Source: Lycorma delicatula
Taxonomy: Eukaryota > Arthropoda > Insecta > Hemiptera > Fulgoridae
Length of the DNA stretch: 64,000 nt
Direction of reading: 5' to 3'
Assembly (NCBI RefSeq): GCF_047948215.1
Contig: NC_134455.1
Coordinates: 168,126,575 to 168,190,574, forward strand
The notes beneath the pieces were generated by a model. It searched no databases. It was not told the origin of the DNA and saw only the letters and a list, made by a program, of their open reading frames with translations. Position numbers and translations under genes: made by a program. Below are positions 34,530 to 47,540 of this stretch, piece after piece; the stretch's first letter is position 1; every line of letters starts with the position of its first letter.

Positions 34530-36790
34530 CAAAAGACACGAAACCAATATCAACTCTAATCACAGTTAAAATTGGCTCTTAAAAATAACTTTTTTTTTGT
34601 AAATAAAATAGGCACCCTATTATAAAGATATTTCTTATTATTTTGATTCGCTTCTGTTCTTCTATTGTTGTCGTTAAACTTTTCTTTGTAGTGTATGGTT
34701 TTTACTATTATACGTATAATTTATATGGCTGAAGAGTTAATATCCTGTATATTTCTGTCAAATGTTACTCAAAACCTAAACGATACTATTAAATTTTTGT
34801 TATTGTACGCCACGAAATATTCACTAGACAGGTATTTTTTTCTCAAAGAGGAACCGGAAGATTATTTGTTCAATTATGGGGGACATAAATGTATAAAAGA
34901 TATTAAAATATCTTTTTCATACACAAATTATCACGTAATCAGTGGATTTTATAGCTTGTAACGATTAGGTCGTGTAATGCCTTCGGTTTTCAGAGGAATT
35001 CTACTTGCATAACCTAAAGTATGTCGTAAAGTTATAATTGGGATTAGAAATTCTTTAACGCAGAGATTTTTTTATGAAGGCTATATTTTCAGAAGGAAAA
35101 AACATAAAATTTGAAAATAATAATGTTAACGTGATGGTTTTTTTAATCATATCTTTGTACTATTATACATCCTCGATTGACTATTTCATCTGTTTTATTA
35201 TTTGTATTTCCGTACAATGACTCGTCGATAGGTGTTTCAACAATCCGATTAATAAACCCCGGATTCCATTAAGCTAGTTCGTTTTGCAATGATCTGTCAT
35301 AAACATTTGAAATGGTCTTGAAACTTCTAAAGTTCTTACTATGAGGTATTTTCTACATTCTTCTGTTATATAACATTTCAGTTCCTATTTTTTTCATCTC
35401 TATAGTTCATTGTTTACTGACAAAAAAATTCAAAAATATTGTAAGAAATTTTTTCTAATTCCTGAATTCATATTTGTTACTAGGCGATTTCCCTTTTGCA
35501 CCACAGTTGTTCCGGCTTGTATCATTCTGATTTAGGTGTCTCAAAATTTTATAATTTTAATTTAAATGTTAAAACCAAAAATAATAAATTCACCTAATCG
35601 ACATTGTTTTTTTTTCCTACCATTTCTTTAACTTTACTTCAGTTTTTTTACTTTCAAATTGAATTTCTTCCGTAGTTTGTATAACTTAAGTAAACTGTAT
35701 TTTATAGTTATTTAGGTTACGTATTTTTAATCTGGATAGTAATAGCTTTGTAACAATTTCTTTAAAGTAACGTATAACTTATTTTCTTAAATAAAATAGT
35801 AAATTACTTTCAGTAATCTTAAGAATGTATTGCTTAGAAAAGTTTGTTAAAATACCGAAAGGTATTCGAATAAAAAAATAAACATTAAATTGAAGGACAA
35901 TATCTTGTTCGGTACGATTTAAAATAGATCCTACGAATCCGAGAAAGAAAGAAAGAAATACTGAGAATCAAATTACAGGTATTTTAGAGTTTATTATATT
36001 ATTTTTGTGACCGATTTCAACATTTTAGAAACTGCCTGTTTACTAACCTTTACCCGTCGTTGTATGTCAGATTACACTTAGATTAGAGAAATTTTTTGAA
36101 AGTTGATATTTTTCCGTTACATTTAGAAATATTTTATTTATTAAGGAAAAATAGAAGAGTATTACATAATAGCAGAGTCACATTTTATTGATTTTTAACG
36201 TAGAGTATTAAATTCAGATAAAAATTTCTAAAGATAGCTAGTTGAACGCGTTTACTGTAAAGGTTGATTTGTTGTAAACATTTAACGAGTACAGATATTT
36301 GTGAACTTATTTGTTTTTCTCTTTCATCTCATAACTCGTCTCAAGACCATATACTGTCTATCGAATGAAATACTTTCCAATTGTGCATAATTAGTATAAG
36401 TTTTAGAAAAATTTGAAAGCACGTAATAGATTTTGGGGAGGGCGTATTTGTAACTAACTGGGTTTACATGAAGATTCTGAAGGAAATTATGCATTAAGGT
36501 TTTAAATAGGTTCTTAGCTCTCTTAACTGTTAGTGTGTAAAAACAATTTATATGTTTTTTATTATGTTTTAAGAAGATTAAGTATATCTTGTATTAATGA
36601 TCAAAGTAAGGAATAATAATAATTATTGTTGCGCATGAAAAATTGTGTTTAGACTGTTACGCATGAAAATGAAATGAAACGGATATATATACACAAAATA
36701 AAAATAATAAGTAGTAATCGGTGAATTCTATAATGTGGTAATCTGCGATCTGTTAATATAATACTAAATATATTTTTTAAATCTACAGTT
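34530..36790. other. AT-rich stretch; short GAAA run at 35942-35958
   Basis: No gene recognised. The segment 36230-36345 resembles 38330-38440 (see findings). Confidence 0.45.
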
Positions 36791-36799
36791 ACTGTAAAT

Positions 36800-37594
36800 C
36801 ATTCGTTCTCAAAGTGGGTGATAACGCCCATTTGTGGGCGCTGGAGGCCTTTGGGGGTGGGGTAGAAAGTCCACAGGAAATTAAGAGCGTTCAGGCGGTC
36901 TAGGAAGGCGAAGGCTGATTAAAAAAAAGTAAAAAATTATGCGTGGCTAGAATTTTGGCTGCAAAAGCCAATTCCGCAACTTTACCTTGGATTGTGGTCG
37001 ATTGTTCAACGATTTCTGATAGCATTCCCATCGTCGTATTTGTCTGAAGGTGGGTGAGTGCTGTGGCAACGTTGCTAACCAAAAAGAGAAAACGGCTGCA
37101 TGTTACCGAACTCGGTGACTTACGGCTTTTTTGAAGTAAATTTGAGCCTGATTTACAAACTCGTTAAAGCACATCAGATTCATCCTTCACATTAATGTAA
37201 GTGTAATTTTTCAACTGAAAGCTTTGTTGTAATTATTGTATCGTTATATTGAATATGCTATCACTATTGTTGTACAACTATAATACTATATACAATTGTA
37301 ATAACTGTATTGATGCAATTGTAATTTTTTTTAAAACAGTTTTAATAAAGAATATTCCAAATATGATTAAATATGCGTTTTAATTGCTGTCATTTAAAAT
37401 GTAAGTTTCGACTCAGAAATAGGATATGCTACGTTTAAAAACAATAATTGCAATTGCTGTTTTTAAGAGCGCATCTTAAAAACCGCAATTGTAATTATTA
37501 TTTTTAACAGATGGTAAGTATCAAAATTTTAGGGGTACTAGAATATTTTTAATTCTCAATGAGGGCGGTGGGCAAAAAAGTTCGACACTCAATG
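36800..37594 (+). mobile_element. Internally deleted hAT-type DNA transposon
   Basis: The left end, CATTCGTTCTCAAAGTGGG (36800-36818), has the TTCTCAAAGTGGG wording common at hAT termini. The right end, read in reverse, is CATTGAGTGTCGAACTTTTT. Flanking 8-mers, CTGTAAAT (36792-36799) and CTCTAAAG (37595-37602), agree at 6 of 8 positions, fitting a decayed 8-bp hAT target duplication. A subterminal hairpin CGCCCATTTGTGGGCG lies at about 36825-36840. A piece of transposase remains at 37100-37195 (separate entry). At 795 bp it is far shorter than an autonomous hAT, so most of the transposase has been lost. Confidence 0.6.
37100..37195 (+). pseudogene. C-terminal remnant of a hAT transposase
   Basis: The final codons KLVKAHQIHPSH and a stop (37157-37195) match the characteristic HQxHPSH ending of hAT-type transposases related to SCAND3/ZBED proteins. 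In a second frame just upstream, VTELGDLRLF and SKFEPDLQ (about 37105-37160) match the preceding family block. One frameshift (near 37160) and one TGA separate or interrupt them. The rest of the transposase, including the BED finger and catalytic residues, is absent. The family ending is cited from general knowledge. Confidence 0.65.
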
Positions 37595-37602
37595 CTCTAA
37601 AG

Positions 37603-38014
37603 TTATGCGGGCTGCTCGTAATATTTTAGTAAGCTAGTATAATATAACAAATGTAATCTTATTACCATAATTACATATTACGCGAGTTTATAGTGGCAAC
37701 ATCTTATTAAAAATAATTTTAATTTATTAAAAGTTAAAATAAACAGAGAATGTTGTAGTGTAATTTGTACTGATATTAATTAATAAAAAATGAATATTTT
37801 GTCATTGATTTAATTGATAGATCTTATTGTATAGATGAGGAACTAATAATAAATATGGATTATTATATAACCGAAATAATATCATTTGTAATCTAAATAA
37901 CCTTCATAATAGGATTTGTAAGTTATAAAATTAACAATAGTTTATACAACGAATATTATTAATAAACTTAAATATTATTTAATAATTTATTATTTATAAG
38001 CTTAATAAGCTTTA
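37603..38014. other. AT-rich stretch with no feature
   Basis: Low-complexity AT DNA between two small mobile elements. Confidence 0.5.
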
Positions 38015-38168
38015 TATTATTGTTGATTTGAGTGTTATTTTCTGCCATTCCTAGCATTATCAGTCTAACATTCGTCTGCGAATGTTACTAAATTTTATTG
38101 GTGAACTACGAATGTTAGAGTGAAAATGCTATGAATGACAGAAAATAACAGTTAAATCAATTATGATA
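38015..38168. mobile_element. Foldback (long inverted-repeat) element
   Basis: Arms of about 60 bp (38015-38075 and 38108-38168) are imperfect reverse complements, sharing for example GTTATTTTCTG, CATTC, TAGCATT and CTAACATTCGT in order. The loop itself holds a short hairpin (AACATTCG with CGAATGTT). There is no coding potential. Consistent with a MITE or foldback transposon. Confidence 0.75.
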
Positions 38169-38169
38169 A

Positions 38170-41100
38170 TCCTAGCAGAAATATGAAATATTATTAAAAA
38201 AAAAAAATTGAAATTATTGTTTAAAAACTTGTTTTTTTTATTCTTATTTGAATATGACGTATTAGAGCTGAATAGTTTTCCTAATATATACGTTGCAATC
38301 AGTTCAACTAGTGAACAATAAGCAACATTCGAGAAATAGCTAGTTGAACACGTCTGCTATAAGCGTTTCTTTCTATTGAACAGTTGACTATAAACATTTG
38401 TGAATGTTTCATTTTTTCTTACATCTAATAACTTTGTATACAAAAGTAATGTCTTTGTTACGGTTTTATTGCATGTTAGAAATGAAAGAACCGAGGCTCA
38501 AAACCGAAGAAATTTATTTCACTGTTTGTTTCACTTTAGCAGTTGAAGTTCACATTGTTATAAATAATAGATAAAAATTTGCTTAAAATCTTCCTGATAG
38601 CATTTATCAATCAGTATTTTTTCTACAGATTTTGTCACTCGCATATATCACTCAGTGGGTATTTTGTTTTAAAATTAATAATACAGTGCTTTACTGCAAT
38701 AGATAAGTACGTATGAGTCCAGTTACAAAGAAGCAGATTGTAGTAACACTTAAATTGGTTCCAAATTAGTTATTCCTGTTTGAAATGAAATCACTAATAT
38801 TGAAAGATATATAATGGTAAGAATTAAAACAGAGAAATATAAATAGTTGAACTTGCAGCATAAATCCATTAATTTTCTACTTGCTAAATAAAATATCGAT
38901 GTAATTCCATAATCTCTATATAACTTAAAACTGAAAGTTTTGGTGATATATACTGCGATTCGACTGTAATTTGATTATTTCTCTTGAGAAAACTGAAAAG
39001 AAATTGAAAATAAAAAAAATTGCTGAAAGGATGAGAATTAGTGTAAGGTAGAAGTTGCGGAACAAGTTGTTGAATAAAATGAAAAAATCGCTCAAATAAT
39101 ACAGCGTTTTAAACGGTATTAAGGATACGACGTCAAGTTGAACACTAGAGGATGATTTGTATGTAACATTGGCACACTAAAAACAAAAGTTTATTGAAAG
39201 ATGTTTTGGGAAGGGGTAAAAACACGACTAATGGCACAAAAAACTCTAGGAAGGTGTTCGGTTCTATTAATGATGAACGGGGGATGTATATCTCCGAGAA
39301 ATGGAGTTAACTTTAATCTTTCATAAGGTTTTTTCTTTAAATATATTGATTTTGGAAATATTTCTTATCACTTTTATGAATTCTGTGAACTAATCTGTTT
39401 CTTTTTTGTTCCAGTTTCTCTCTCAAAACAACCTGATTTCATAATATGATTTCGTAGATATAGTTACATTTGCCAAGCTTTGTATTTTATAGGTTTTTAT
39501 AAATTTTGCTTTTGTATTTTACATATTCTAAAATTATTTTAGCCTTTAAATTAATTTGCTTACCTTTTTTTATAACTACTGTTTTGTGTTTGAAATAATG
39601 ACACAACATTTGTACAACACATATTATTTTTAGTAATTCACAATAATAATAATAATGTACATCAAATAATGTAAATGATACTAAAGCTTTTCAACAGTTC
39701 ATGGAATGTTAATTTAAATATCGGGAAATGCTGACCAAAAAGCTTGTTAAGGAGAATTTTTTTTATTAAAGGAAAGACATGAAAACTGTCGGTCAAAACA
39801 CAAAGCAACCTTCCATGTTTTTTTTGTTTTTTTTTTTGTCCCGCATAGAATTCAACGCTTCATACCGCGTACAGTACAACCGTAATATGAATATTACTTT
39901 TATCTCTTGATGTCAGTATGTTAACATAAAACTTTGGGATGAAGTAAAAATGTAAATAAACATATTTTCCTAGTGTCCATAACACAATTTAAAACCTTTA
40001 ATGATTTAACCGTATATGTTACGTGTAGTATTAGAGGAATTATGCGTTTCTTAACAAATTTTTGGCTTATTATATTTCTCGTTTTCTTTTTGAACATTTT
40101 AATTCATAATTTAAATATTACAATTTAATAGACTTCGTATTTTTTTCTTTCTTTATTTTTATTATTTTGTAGAACATTAATTTAATTTTCTTTTCACTAT
40201 ATAAAAAGAACATTATTTCATTGTGGGCTATGATTTTTATGTTTATGTTGTACATGAAATAGCATAAGCTTATATTAGTTAATATAATGGTATTAAACGT
40301 TTTAATTTTTATTTGTTATTATCATATCATGAAACGTAATCGGGGTAAAAATGATAGTTTTTCGGCGAAAAAATTTTAATTTATTTGTATAAATTTTGAT
40401 AGCAGCAAGTGGAAGTGCATGTAAATAAATTTTGGTTATTTTTATAACCAAGTTGTGTATCCATCAGAACTTAATTCCTTTCATTTGCTCTCATATTTGA
40501 CTTAAATTTTCTGTTTGATATACTTTTTATTTTAGTGGACGAATTTTAATAGCAAATATGTTAGCATAAGTTTTGAAAAGAGCTATGTTTTTGCTACGGA
40601 TTTAGATTTGGACAATTCCATTAGGAAACCTCTAGATGACTTATTCTTTCAATCTTAATCTGTCATAGGTTTTTTCTTTTTCCGATTTTCTAAAAGTATA
40701 TGGATTTATAAATTAATTCCGGTATTATTTCTTTTCTTAAATCGCAGAAAGTTTATCAGTCTGTTACTTATGTTGGTGTACAGATATATGTTTCAGAATG
40801 TACACGTAAAAAGAAAACTTCACTATCTTTGAGATCTTCCTGAAAACCCTCATCGCGCATTGTAATGGCACTCTTTTCCGAAACTTAATAGGAAATCTAG
40901 CGCTTGCTATTTTTATTATTATTATTATTATTCATACTTTAACATCATACTGAATGCCAATATTATCGACAGCGATATAGTATTGCCAGTTTTAATAGTA
41001 CTCTTCAATGAACAATTGTCATCGTTGATGTTTCTGCATTGAAATTTTATTTCGTAGTTTTTTAAACTGTGTAAATATGTGTAACTGTCTTGAGGCCTAA

Positions 41101-41480
41101 GCTGATTATGAGTTAAATATATATTTATAATGCCTTTTTAAAATAGTTTTATGCTAACAAAAAAAAATAAATAAAAAAAAATGTAAATTCAGTTTAAAAG
41201 TGATAATTAACATTAAATTTAAAAAAATTACATGTTTAAAGGATGTTATTTTTGATTGTGTATGGTTAGGATCGACTTAAGGTGCGATTTCTGATCACCC
41301 AGTGATGGTGTTCAGGTCAGTTAGCCGTTGTGTGAACTAATACTCGAAATGTATTATAAAATAGGCACGTATATGTTGTAAAGAACATTAATAAAGAGGT
41401 TGCCGGTGTCGGTTGACTCATGTACTCATTAAATTAACGGCACCGCTTGAAGCTGAGGAACCATGAGACCATGAACCATG
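38170..41480. other. AT-rich stretch; (TTA)n at 40911-40932
   Basis: No gene recognised. 38330-38440 resembles 36230-36345. Confidence 0.45.
40911..40932. repeat. (TTA)n microsatellite
   Basis: About seven TTA units. Confidence 0.85.
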
Positions 41481-41483
41481 CCG

Positions 41484-41528
<45 letters not shown>
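41484..41528. repeat. (CA)n microsatellite
   Basis: About 22 CA units. The 61-codon frame across it only reads the repeat. Confidence 0.95.
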
Positions 41529-41529
<1 letters not shown>

Positions 41530-44500
41530 AAAACACCGTTTTACAAGTCTTCCAGGTAAAGTGCGACATCTCACGTCATCTCACCTCTATAATGAGGCTA
41601 ATCCATTATCCATAACATTTCGTTCACTTTAATTAACGGCATCTCTCCACGTTTCTGCCGTGTCTTCGGTTTAGCCAGTTTTTACACTCGTAAGTAAACT
41701 AATATTCCTATTCCTTATTTGAATTTAATTTCTTGAAATTAACAATTTTAATTCATTAATAGATTCTAAAATAAACATTTTTAATGAAATAAATTTGCAG
41801 TTTTATGATACGAGCCGAGTTAGAACTATTTTTTATTAACTAATTAGAATTATTAACAAGCAAATATAGGTTTTTTGTAGTTTTAAAAAAATATAAATTG
41901 TGTTTTTTATTTTTGGTTTTAATTAAGATGATCAATCACGACATAGTTCGAAGCTTGTTTTTAGAGTATGGGAGGGAAATTCGGCGAAACCATATCGTAA
42001 CCAAGTCTCGAAACCGGGACAAAGGTATGCAAAGTTCAGACGCTTTTACTCTCATGAACAACAGAGTAATTTTTAGTAATTTCTTCAATGCATCCGCACA
42101 ATGTTACAATCGTTTTTCCTTTAAATTACGCATTGTTTTGTATTCATCATAATTTTTTTGAAACATTAATCTGGTACTTAGAGTTCTTAATATCAAAAAA
42201 GTAGTAGTTTTATTAAAAACAATGAAAAAGATTACTGGTTCATTCAAAATTAATAAGTATGAATTTTAAGATTATTAAAAATGCCTTTTGTATTTATATT
42301 ATTTTATTTGTTTAAACAATATTATTAACGGAAAATAACATGATATTTAAATTTATCTTTTCATATTTAAAGAAAAATGAAAATTAAACATTAAGTACAC
42401 CTCACTCTCGTAACGGAATTCGTGTTTTGAAGAATTAAACAGTGTCTTTTTGGTAGAAATTATTATGTATTTAAAATAATAATAAATTGGGCATTATTCA
42501 TTTACTTAACAGTCTATTTAAACCCAACTGAAAGAATAAACGAAATAGTGAAAACATGCGAGCCAGCCATGTGGAAAAATATAAATTATGTGTAAATATA
42601 AGAAAGGAATATATAAATACATAAAATGAATATGAATTAGATTTAGCATTTAACTTAGAATATGTAATGTAAGCGTTCGTGTTTGTTTTCATTTACAGCA
42701 CTATATTTATCAATTTATATTGAATTAATTCGGAGCATAATTAAGTTTTGTAAAGCAGTCTAATTTTTATTTTTCTTTCTACGAAAGTTAAACATAAATA
42801 CTATTTTCTAATGTAAATTATGTAAATTGAATTTTAAAAGTACGGCATTTGGCTTTTTAACATTTTGTTAAATATATTTAATAACCTACAGGGATTTACT
42901 TTATTGAAATCTTCTAGTTTAACTTCTGCCTGTTATCAAATTACGTTTTACTCGTAGTTTACCACGAAATGTTTGAATTTAATTATTTCTCTAATTGTGC
43001 TTTATTTTATACAGATCCATTGTACTTAACATTGAAATGAGTGAGATAGATGCTTATCTCAGAGATAGACTTATAAAGAGAGTTGTATGTGGGCTGTGTA
43101 GTAGGATGATTCAGGATTCTAGGATGTCTATCTTTATCGTAGTATATGAAACAGGATGGCTAGCTCTCATAACTACGTGGCAAAATAGTGATCGTAAAAT
43201 CAGAAAGTACGAAGTCTGTACTTCATTCTAAGCTTACGTGAAATAATTCTACTCTTTACTAATATACAGACGGTCGAGTTTCTCGGAAATTTTAATGAAA
43301 ATTCCTTCGTTTTACAATTTTATCCGGTCAATCGTAAACTGATATTTTGGAAAGATAATAATTAATATCTGCACATCCATTAATATGAAAAATCTTTAAC
43401 ATACCCAAGATTCCTTAATTAACTAGGATACTTTACTTGTTAAATTTATTATTTAGAGGTTATATTGATAAAATTTTAATTTGGGTGTAAATTTAAGTTT
43501 GAGAATATTTAAATTTTAAATTCTGCTAATTAGCTACATAATTTCTCATTAAGAGTATTTAAAAATTGTTGAACTTCATGTATCGAGGTATAGGTTTACA
43601 TTCTTTTTACCTATAGATTTACATTTTTTTTACCACTTACATTCGACCTAAATGAAAAATTAAAATTGTAACAGTTTACGTAAGAATGATTTTTTATTTA
43701 GATGATTTATTTATTTCTAAAGATAAAAACTTTTTTCCGTGTATTTTATAAGTAGATGAAGAAAAATTTTAAATAAATAAGATATTTATATGCAATATTT
43801 GAAGGAATAGCTTGATAATAAAAGTCTACATTAATTTTTCATTGTTTTCAGTATCATTTTTAAAATACGTAGTTCGTGAATCAAATTAAGAGTTCAAACA
43901 GAAGCAACATGCCTGGCAAGTTTTACCGCGCAGCGGTATGTGTAACACGCAGCGTCTTCATGATAAGAATCGACTACTATGCTTGCGATTCAATTTCGGA
44001 GATGTTTAAAAAGTAGTTGGAAAAAATTGTAAAAAAAAAAACTGGAGAAAACAACGTTATTGTAATCTGCTAAGAAATGAACAAAGTCATTTTTTCTTTT
44101 TTATAAGACTGCATAATAGACTCGTTTGTGGTTCTTTGGCCGACAATATTTATTTATAAAATATAGATTGAGTTTGAGTTTTCGTCATCAAAATGTTACG
44201 CATACATCGAATGTTAACTTCTGTACCAATTAATTAAATATGTAGCTTATATCAAGATTAGTCTTTAAGGCGAATTCCTTTGTAAAAAGTTTTAGTACTT
44301 CTGTGAGTGGTATGTAAAAGGAATTGCAATTACTTACATCTAATCTGAAAAATCGTTAAAAAAAATATTAATTAGTTATTTTTCTTTACGTTCATGTTTT
44401 TTTGTTAATTTTTTTATTTTATTTTATTTAAATTGCAGAGTTTAAATTTGTTTCTAAATCTTTTCCCTTGCGCTACAAAGGTCGTATTTTATGGTTTCAA

Positions 44501-45470
44501 GTAAATAGCACATGACTGTAAGAAGAAAAAGATTTGAATTAAAAGATCCAGACGTTCTTGTATAACATTTTTTGCCCTCAGAATTTTATTTAACATAATC
44601 AGTAAAAGGTTGATTTTATTAAGAATATACTTTTTAACTTAATGCCGAGTGAGTTTATTTTAATGCTATTTGAATTTTATTTTATTTTTTTATTAATAAG
44701 ATTTTCTCTTGAAAATTTCATATTTAAAATATTCCAAAATGTTTCATATTTTGGAATTTCAGTTTATTTCTACCTTTTTCGGATAAACCTTTGCATTGCA
44801 TCTTAACAAAACCTTTGAAGTTCTAAGTTAAAACAAATAAAAGTTTAAAAAATATTTCCCGTGAAGGATCCTCACCTTAGCATATATGTTTTCATTTTGT
44901 AATTTTTCTCCATATATATCTTAGAAATCGTTTAAGAAGCCAAAAAATAATGTAAATGAAATTGCTAACAATTTATTGTAGGAAACAACTTTCGAGATTT
45001 TTCCGACTCATTGTATTTACCAATCCTGATGATGAGTATGGAGGGACGCTGAGTAATTAGCTGTGATCCTTTTAAGATAAATAATTACATTGTAATCTAA
45101 CTAACAAAATATATCTTGAGTTTAATTTTGTATCAGTGTAATAATAAATTAAAACCACTGTGTACAAAATCAAAGGCATTTTTATTACTTCATTGCCTTA
45201 TTGCATTACTTTATTAAGAATGGATTTGTTTAAATACCAAGAAAGAGCTGTTAAAGTTTCAGAAAAACACGAGAAAATACAGTTTTTAAATCCCTTTTTT
45301 GTAAGTGGAATTTCTGAGCTTTATAAATCCGAAAAATAATCCAGTATTTATGAATAAATGTATAATATATTTATAAAATGTACGAGTATTTAATACATAC
45401 ATGCTAAAATATCTGTTATTACTAAAAACCGTGATTGAAACAGATTTAAATTTCCATTTTAGTCGGTGGT
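41530..45470. other. AT-rich stretch with no recognised gene
   Basis: Frames at 41898-42152 and 42995-43231 lack recognisable content. A slightly CpG-richer patch lies at 43895-43990. Confidence 0.45.
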
Positions 45471-45473
45471 GTA

Positions 45474-45478
45474 CACAA

Positions 45479-45540
<62 letters not shown>
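45474..45540. repeat. Compound (CA)n(TA)n microsatellite
   Basis: About 15 CA units pass directly into about 18 TA units. Apparent frames on both strands here are repeat translation. Confidence 0.95.
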
Positions 45541-45543
<3 letters not shown>

Positions 45544-45544
45544 C

Positions 45545-46460
45545 AAACGGGCGCACTTACACCAAAAACTATGTATATTGTTTGTTTAACCTACTACAAA
45601 ATTTATTGAGATTGTTGAAGGTGCAAGAAAAGTACGCATAGAACTTCTTAACTGTTAAAAATAAGAATTTTCACGAGCATATTATGCTCGTTGCATATTA
45701 TCTTATCCGTTGTGGGAGAAAGTACTCATAAAAAGACCTTTACATGAATTTCATATTCAGGTTAGTGAATTAGCTTCAGGCCTGATTTAATCATTGTTAA
45801 TATGGTAGGGATTTATGCTTAAAAAAAAAATTATTTAACAAATTTTGCATGAAGTCAGTAAAATATGCACTTTCTGCTTGTAAAATATATATTACACTAA
45901 TGAGTTCAAAGCGTTTTGTTTTGTGATCTAATGAATACTCTACAGGAAGATTATTTTCTTTAACATACAGGAAATGACTTAGAATATTTTTATGCAAGAT
46001 TAAACGGTACAAACGTTCACACGTTTTTACTCTACTCTATTTACATAATAATTTTTCTTTAAGAGAAAGTTTTTAGAAATGTACACATTAATTTTGTGTT
46101 TGTTGGTCGAGGTGAAGATCGCTTTAAGAAAATAAATATTTATTTTAATTATTTCAATAGTTTATCAAGGTAAGAAATTTCTTAATCGATTAAATTTCAA
46201 AAAGTACACTTTTGGCTCTCCCTCCAAAAACAAACAATAAAAAGGATAATGACTTTTGTTAATATTGTTTCCTTATTTTGTAATTGGTTACTTTAATGAA
46301 GAGTATTATTTGGGTTTATTTTTTCACGTTTCGTTGTGATATGAAAGTAATATTTTATTTGAAAAATGTTCGGATTATTGATATGTTTTATTTTAATTTA
46401 ATGTAGCCCCGGTTTTCCGGATGCCGTAATTACTACTTATCGTATCTTAAACGTTGTTTT
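45545..46460. other. AT-rich stretch with no recognised gene
   Basis: A tiny hairpin ACGAGCAT/ATGCTCGT lies near 45673-45691. Nothing else is supported. Confidence 0.45.
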
Positions 46461-46556
46461 AATAACTTTTTTTACATATGTAAACAGAGTTCAGTAGAAT
46501 TATAATTTTTTTTACTTTTTCGAATAAATGTTTAGCTATTTTATTTGTTTATCTAA
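46461..46556. repeat. Direct repeat, copy 1 of 2
   Basis: The block around GTAAACAGAGTTCA...TTACTTTTTCGAATAAAT recurs in the same orientation at 47442-47540 with a few differences. Confidence 0.8.
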
Positions 46557-47441
46557 TAGGTTGTTGTTTTACTCGTATGGTTTTTTTAATCTCATCACGC
46601 TTCAGTGATTTTTCTTTAATGTAACATTTAAATTTAACTTTTTAATTTAATTTCAAAACATGTTACGTTTTTATTAGAGAATTTGTACATTACATTTGGG
46701 TTTGTGTTATTTGCGCGCGGGGGAAACAATATTTTGATTTAAGTATGTACCTTATCCAAAGTTTTAAGTTTTTTTAATTATCTGGTTTTAATTTATTTGG
46801 TTCTTAACTTAAAACATATTATTGGCAATTATATCGATTAATGACTGTTTTAAGTCATATTGTTTATGAAAAACATATATGTCAAAGATTGATAGATAAT
46901 ATGTAGTGTTTTTCATAAGACGGAAGATTCATCTGACAACATAAAAATATGATCGGGTAATGCTATATTTATGCAAGAATATCAGCACTTTCTTTTTTCC
47001 AACTTCACATTTTATTAAATAAGAAAAGCTGAGTAAAGGAAGCTTTATTTTATCGTTAAATGTTTCATTGAAAAATAATCTTTTTGTTCGTTCAAGAAAT
47101 GGGAACTGAATAATAGCAGATGTAATCACAGATGTGGTTTTTTTTTATTCGTTTCTGTAATGGTCGGAATTCCTCTACGAAGACAAAATGCACCCTAAAT
47201 AAGGAATAGCATAAAGCAAACTCGACGCAAACGATTTTGCTAAATACAGGAAAAAAAGAGTAAACTGCCTTCCTTGTAAATTATATCACCAAAATGGCTT
47301 TTTCCTTTCTGGCTGTTGAAAAATAAGGTCTCTTTGTCCCATTGATATATTATAGTCTATTCAAAAGTATCTATAGAAATATCTACAGTTATATGGGAAC
47401 TATCTATTTGGATTCTATACGGGAAGGATCTATTTGCTTTA
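46557..47441. other. AT-rich stretch between direct repeats
   Basis: No gene. The minus-strand frame 46929-47129 has no recognisable content. Confidence 0.45.
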
Positions 47442-47540
47442 GTAACTACCCTTTTTTTACCTATGTAAACAGAGTTCAACAGAATCATCAGTTTTTTTAC
47501 TTTTTCGAATAAATATTTTGCTAATTTATTTGTTTGTCTT
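47442..47540. repeat. Direct repeat, copy 2 of 2
   Basis: Same order of sequence as 46461-46556, about 85% alike by eye. Confidence 0.8.

Noticed and set aside
36900..37082. A 60-codon minus-strand gene
   Set aside because: It lies inside the hAT element opposite to the transposase remnant and shows no family motif.
41447..41632. A coding frame rich in His-Thr repeats
   Set aside because: It is only the translation of the (CA)n microsatellite.
45286..45589. Opposed frames with Tyr-Ile and Thr-His repeats
   Set aside because: They read through the compound (CA)n(TA)n microsatellite.
46461..47540. An LTR retrotransposon bounded by the two direct repeats
   Set aside because: No primer-binding site, polypurine tract or gag/pol sequence lies between them. 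They are kept only as repeats.
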